This document shows positions 63,965 to 64,000 of a DNA stretch of 64,000 bases, piece after piece; within the stretch, counting starts at the first letter, position 1, and each line of letters begins with the position of its first letter. The DNA is taken from assembly GCA_033558025.1 (NCBI GenBank), contig JAUCEF010000014.1, forward strand, positions 2,542,001 through 2,606,000, read 5' to 3'. A program made the position numbers and the translations under genes. Below the pieces are notes generated by a model that saw only the letters and a program-made list of their open reading frames with translations, made no database searches and was not told where the DNA came from. Origin of the DNA: Phytophthora sp. 'mugwort' (lineage: Eukaryota > Oomycota > Peronosporomycetes > Peronosporales > Peronosporaceae).

Positions 63965-64000
63965 CTTGGAGAGGAGGAAGCGAGTTCTCGCGAGCTCGGT

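Larger units (their letters stand above)
58998..64000 (-). mobile_element. Ty3/gypsy retrotransposon, degenerate, cut by window edge
   Basis: Minus-strand order from the right edge leftward is gag, protease, reverse transcriptase, RNase H, integrase and GPF-type C-terminal module. This is the Ty3/gypsy order (integrase last). Every domain is in a different frame from its neighbour and several active-site residues are changed. The 5' LTR would be beyond 64000. I could not identify the 3' LTR with confidence; it should lie left of 59.0 kb, where a plus-strand ORF remnant is found instead. Confidence 0.8.

Noticed and set aside
1..64000. RXLR or Crinkler effector genes
   Set aside because: No ORF shows a signal peptide followed by an RxLR or LxLFLAK motif.

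Overview
The window looks like nuclear DNA of an oomycete, most likely Phytophthora or a close relative. This is a judgement from gene content; no database was searched. The grounds are long open genes with few short introns (about 60-100 nt), a myosin carrying a C-terminal PX domain, a flagellar coiled-coil gene (oomycetes make zoospores), very large bipartite sterol-glucosyltransferase-like proteins, and a dense mix of dead transposon families.

Layout: (1) 1-18.5 kb is a transposon graveyard. It holds broken hAT, pogo-like, Tc1/mariner-like, PIF/Harbinger and Ty3/gypsy fragments on both strands, a tRNA-Lys-like gene and a decayed piece of pyruvate phosphate dikinase. I see no intact gene there. 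(2) 18.6-28.0 kb holds two convergent paralogues of about 1,510 aa, each with one canonical and one degenerate glycosyltransferase half. (3) 28.2-40.7 kb is a minus-strand gene block. It contains a five-exon gene for a ~2,383-aa IQ-motif protein, a PH-domain-like protein and a TB2/DP1-HVA22-like membrane protein. (4) 40.7-42.9 kb is AT-rich and non-coding. (5) 42.9-49.4 kb holds a nucleotide-sugar transporter, two broken copies of an unknown membrane-protein family either side of a CCDC96/CFAP184-like gene, and an FtsJ/RrmJ-type rRNA methyltransferase. (6) 49.4-51.0 kb is a complete but dead Tc1/mariner-type element with ~265-bp terminal inverted repeats. (7) 51.2-57.9 kb holds the myosin-PX gene, a small basic coiled-coil protein gene and a weak small ORF. 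(8) 58.3 kb to the right edge is a frameshifted Ty3/gypsy element on the minus strand, cut by the window, with a plus-strand ORF remnant at its left side.

The genes do not form one pathway. Two themes recur: membranes and glycoconjugates (glucosyltransferases, sugar transporter, TB2/DP1-like, PX-myosin, PH protein) and the flagellum (CCDC96-like for certain; the IQ protein only possibly). Splice sites were read by eye from GT/AG signals and reading phase. No transcript evidence was available.
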